From Spirochaetales bacterium (GTDB lineage: Bacteria > Spirochaetota > Spirochaetia > SZUA-6 > DRHE01): a stretch of 26,800 nucleotides of DNA. Under the pieces are notes generated by a model. It saw only the letters and a list, made by a program, of their open reading frames with translations. It was not told the origin of the DNA and ran no database searches. Made by a program: the position numbers and the translations under genes. The stretch lies in the NCBI GenBank assembly GCA_016930895.1, contig JAFGFV010000135.1, positions 1 to 26,800 of the forward strand, in the 5' to 3' direction. Below are positions 24,515 to 26,800 of this stretch, one piece after another. The stretch's first letter is position 1. Every line of letters starts with the position of its first letter.

Positions 24515-26266
24515 TCAGTGCAGCAGACCGATCCCGATCCCGCCCTGGAGGTAGTAGCTCTCCGGCGGGCTGAACTCCCCGGCGAACGCGAAGGACAGAA
24601 ACACCGAGCTGCGGGGAAGCAGCCAGTGCAGCTCTGCCGCGGCCTGGAAGGGAAGATCCAGGGCAAAGGCTTCGCCGAAGGGAGTGCTCCGCAGGGAAGC
24701 CGACAGGCCCGCGGTCAGCACGCCCAGGTCCACCAGCACCCCCGTGCGCGCGTACAGCCACGAGTAGAACCCCGCCGCCCGCTCCGCCGCCGGGTCGTAG
24801 GACACGCGCCAGGGGCTCAGGATGAGCTCCGGCTCCAGGAGCAGCCGGACGGCGCCCAGCTGCAGGGCCAGAGGAGCGCCGACGGACAGCCCGGTGGAGT
24901 TCGCGAGGGTGTCCGTCGATACCCCCTGGTAGGCCAGCTTGGCCTGGAGGCCGGCGCGGGGGCCCACGCTTCCCGTCGGGTCGAACAGCGGCGTCTTGAG
25001 GGCCGCGCTGGCGAAGAAGGGGAAGGTCAGAGAGCTCTCCCCGAGGGTGTCCGAGTACCCGACCAGGGAGCCGGCCTGCACGTCCAGCTCCCAATGGCTG
25101 AAGGGAGCGGCCCCGTGGTCCCCGGCGGTGAGGCCGGTGCGCCCGGCGATGCCCCACCGGGCCCCTATCGCCACTGGAACGCGGACCAGGGTAGCGCCGG
25201 CGCCGCTCTGCCAGTGGGCCAGCACCAGGGTGGACAGCTGGAAGCTGCCCCCCGGGAGCACGTCGGGAGAGGGGGCATACAGGAGCCCGGCGCTCCCCGA
25301 CAGCAGGCTGCGGTAGGACAGCACGAGGGACGAGTCGACCCGGACCACCTGCTCGCGCTCCACGATCGTCCCGTCCGGCTCACCCACGGCCCGCAGCCGG
25401 ATGGTGTATGGGCCGTCGGGAACCCGGCGGCCGTCCGGACCCCGCCCGTCCCAGGTGAGCTGCTGCTCCCAGGTGGTGAAGCCCTCGAAGACGGTCCGGT
25501 GGACCTCCCGGCCGGCTTCATCGAGGATGACGGCGGCTGCGCTTCCGAAGCTCGAGACTTCGAAGGTGACCCGGACCGTGCCCAGAGCCCCGGCGTTCAG
25601 GGGATTGAAGCGGGAGCGGTTGGCCGCAAGGGCGCTCACCCGGAACTCCGCCTTTGCCAGGGTCAGGGAGAGCTCGGTCAGCCGGCGCTCCCGGACCACG
25701 ACCGTTTGCCTCTGTTCCTCGTAGCCGAAGGCCCGGGCCCTGACCGCGTGCTGCCCCACGGGCAGCTCGGCCACCCGCCCCGGCTCATAGGGCTCTGACC
25801 CCACGGTGACCAGGGCATCCGGGGGCCGCACTTGGACGCGAAGAAAGCCCGTAATCCGGGTAAGGCTCAGGTTGTACGCCGAGTAGTCGCCCGAGTGAGA
25901 GATCCAGGTCGTGAAGGGGTAGTACCCGGGCTTGGTCACGGTCAGGCGATAGCGCCCCCGGGGGATGCCGCGAAGCACCAGGGGAGTGGTGCCGACCCAC
26001 CGGCCGTCCAGGTACACCTGGGCCCCATCCGGGTCCGAAAGGATCTCCACGCCCTCCCCGGCGGTGGCTTGGGCTTCGTAGTAGGCCTGGTCCCACTGCT
26101 CCTCGTCCTCGGCCGCCTGGACCGGCTCGCCGGTCTCCTCGATGGGGTCGGGTGCGGGCGCCGCCTGCCTGGACTGCGTCTCGAGGGTGTCCTCGAACAG
26201 GCTGCCGCTGGAGGTCGTGCAGGCCGCGAGGGCCGCCACGGCTGCCAGGATCAGCAGGGGCTTCAT
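24515..26266 (-). CDS. PEGA-domain lipoprotein with FlgD-like Ig domain and C-terminal beta-barrel
   Basis: A 583-residue envelope protein. The lipoprotein signal MKPLLILAAVAALAAC has lipobox Leu13-Ala14-Ala15-Cys16. After an acidic linker come two PEGA domains (about 71-138, GVEILSDPDGAQVYLDGRWVG; and about 141-204, FLRVQVRPPDALVTV), then a FlgD-like Ig domain (about 207-297, with TWDGRGPDGRRVPDGPYTIR), then about 280 residues of alternating hydrophobic strands rich in Gly, Ser, Tyr and Leu that look like an outer-membrane barrel and end YLQGGIGIGLLH. PEGA domains occur on surface and wall-associated proteins. A lipid anchor plus a barrel in one chain is unusual. The start is chosen at the signal peptide; the frame continues upstream into the next promoter. 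It ends convergently, 33 nt from the zinc-ribbon gene. Confidence 0.8.
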   Translation of the reverse strand: MKPLLILAAVAALAACTTSSGSLFEDTLETQSRQAAPAPDPIEETGEPVQAAEDEEQWDQAYYEAQATAGEGVEILSDPDGAQVYLDGRWVGTTPLVLRGIPRGRYRLTVTKPGYYPFTTWISHSGDYSAYNLSLTRITGFLRVQVRPPDALVTVGSEPYEPGRVAELPVGQHAVRARAFGYEEQRQTVVVRERRLTELSLTLAKAEFRVSALAANRSRFNPLNAGALGTVRVTFEVSSFGSAAAVILDEAGREVHRTVFEGFTTWEQQLTWDGRGPDGRRVPDGPYTIRLRAVGEPDGTIVEREQVVRVDSSLVLSYRSLLSGSAGLLYAPSPDVLPGGSFQLSTLVLAHWQSGAGATLVRVPVAIGARWGIAGRTGLTAGDHGAAPFSHWELDVQAGSLVGYSDTLGESSLTFPFFASAALKTPLFDPTGSVGPRAGLQAKLAYQGVSTDTLANSTGLSVGAPLALQLGAVRLLLEPELILSPWRVSYDPAAERAAGFYSWLYARTGVLVDLGVLTAGLSASLRSTPFGEAFALDLPFQAAAELHWLLPRSSVFLSFAFAGEFSPPESYYLQGGIGIGLLH

Positions 26267-26273
26267 ATTCCCG

Positions 26274-26302
26274 AGTGTAGCCCTGGAGGGCGGCGAAAGC
26301 AA
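26274..26302 (-). promoter_or_regulatory. Candidate promoter of the PEGA lipoprotein gene
   Basis: On the minus strand, TTGCTT (26302 to 26297), a 17-nt spacer and TACACT (26279 to 26274). Seven bases lie between the -10 and the ATG at 26266. Both hexamers are imperfect (three and four of six), but the spacing is ideal. The predicted start site again falls at the start codon. Confidence 0.35.
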
Positions 26303-26351
26303 TCGGAGTCTACGATTTTGCCGGGTAGAGTCCGATAAGATAAGTGATACC

Positions 26352-26800
26352 ATGATGGCCCGCACAGCGAAACAGGAGCGCTTCCCGACACGGGGGTTCC
26401 CCCCGCTGCGGAAGCTCCGCAATCTCTACCTGGACCTCAAGAAGGAGTACCTGCCGCGGCTCCTTCTCTTCGTGGCCCTGCTGGTCGTGCTGGGGGGCCT
26501 TGCGGTGTTCCTAGCGGAGACCCGCCTGCGCTCGGGGGTGTTTCCCCGGCTTTTCGACTCGATCTGGTGGGCTTTCGTCACGATCACGACCGTCGGCTAC
26601 GGCGACAAGGTGCCGACCACGGTCCCAGGCAGGATCCTGGCGATCCTGGTCATGCTGATGGGGATCGTGGCCATCTCGACCCTGTCGGGCACCATCGCCA
26701 GCATCTTCGTCGATCGGAAGATCAGGGAGGGTAAAGGCTTGCAGGACGTGAACGTGCGCTCCCACGCGGTGATCTGCGGGTGGAACGCCAACGGCGAGAG
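26352..26800 (+). CDS. Two-TM potassium channel with RCK (TrkA-N) domain, truncated by the right edge
   Basis: The frame runs open to the end of the window, giving 149 residues. It encodes a basic cytoplasmic N-terminus, TM1 (about 35-55, LPRLLLFVALLVVLGGLAVFLAE), a pore helix (DSIWWAFVTITT) and the K+ selectivity filter Thr80-Val-Gly-Tyr-Gly-Asp85, TM2 (about 94-120), then the first strand of a cytoplasmic RCK domain (HAVICGWNANGE, residues 138-149, with the Gly-rich nucleotide turn). It is therefore a ligand-gated K+ channel of the Kch/MthK type. The start is ATG 26352 or 26355; neither has a Shine-Dalgarno. It is divergent from the PEGA lipoprotein gene with an 85-bp gap. The ligand cannot be judged because most of the RCK domain is outside. 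Confidence 0.93.
   Translation, partial: MMARTAKQERFPTRGFPPLRKLRNLYLDLKKEYLPRLLLFVALLVVLGGLAVFLAETRLRSGVFPRLFDSIWWAFVTITTVGYGDKVPTTVPGRILAILVMLMGIVAISTLSGTIASIFVDRKIREGKGLQDVNVRSHAVICGWNANGE

Noticed and set aside
26318..26346. A leaderless-type promoter for the potassium channel (TTGCCG, 17 nt, TAAGTG)
   Set aside because: The spacing to ATG 26355 is right, but the -10 matches the consensus at too few positions to be counted with the other four.
1..26800. CRISPR arrays, insertion sequences, integrase sites, tRNA genes or phage genes
   Set aside because: No spaced direct repeats, transposase motifs, terminal inverted repeats or tRNA-like folds were seen on either strand.

Overview
The window comes from a GC-rich bacterial chromosome (about two-thirds G+C by eye), most likely a free-living or host-associated spirochaete. 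The evidence is the order dnaG-rpoD-zinc-ribbon protein-rnpB-TPR protein-mreB-mreC-mreD-PBP2-rodA (which I recall, unverified, from Treponema), a UPF0164-type outer-membrane protein, a very large SpoIIE-family phosphatase, and several TPR/PEGA envelope proteins. No mobile element, CRISPR array, tRNA or rRNA is visible; this looks like core chromosome.

Layout. 1-2977 (+): the end of DNA primase, the housekeeping sigma factor RpoD, and a coiled-coil zinc-ribbon protein with a long acidic tail. About 2999-3411 (+): the RNA subunit of RNase P. 3449-10041 (+): an elongasome operon (membrane-anchored TPR protein, MreB, MreC, MreD, PBP2, RodA) with overlapping or closely spaced genes. 10106-12618 (+): a fused HDOD / GAF-like / histidine-kinase protein, then a MutT-type Nudix hydrolase. 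12676-13446 (+): a two-TM protein of unknown function that converges on and overlaps the redox repressor Rex (minus, 13418-14107). Upstream of Rex on the minus strand is a UPF0164-like outer-membrane protein (14168-15409).

15701-24481 (+): a compact four-gene unit made of a roughly 1000-residue exported TPR-like protein, a 1523-residue membrane phosphatase (periplasmic Asp-box propeller and FN3-like domains, TM segments, HAMP, PP2C/SpoIIE domain), a secreted protein of possible CBM9-like fold, and a tail-anchored double zinc-ribbon protein. It is converged on by a lipoprotein with two PEGA domains, a FlgD-like Ig domain and a probable beta-barrel (24515-26266, minus). The right edge cuts a two-TM potassium channel with an RCK domain (26352 onward, +).

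Themes. The left half is macromolecular synthesis plus rod-shape wall growth. The right half is envelope proteins and signalling. Two things deserve attention. First, the 15701-24481 unit looks like a poorly described envelope-to-cytoplasm signalling module. Second, at four separately transcribed genes a -10-like hexamer ends only 7-9 nt before the start codon, which suggests leaderless or nearly leaderless mRNAs, whereas most operon-internal genes have Shine-Dalgarno sequences or overlapping stop/start codons.
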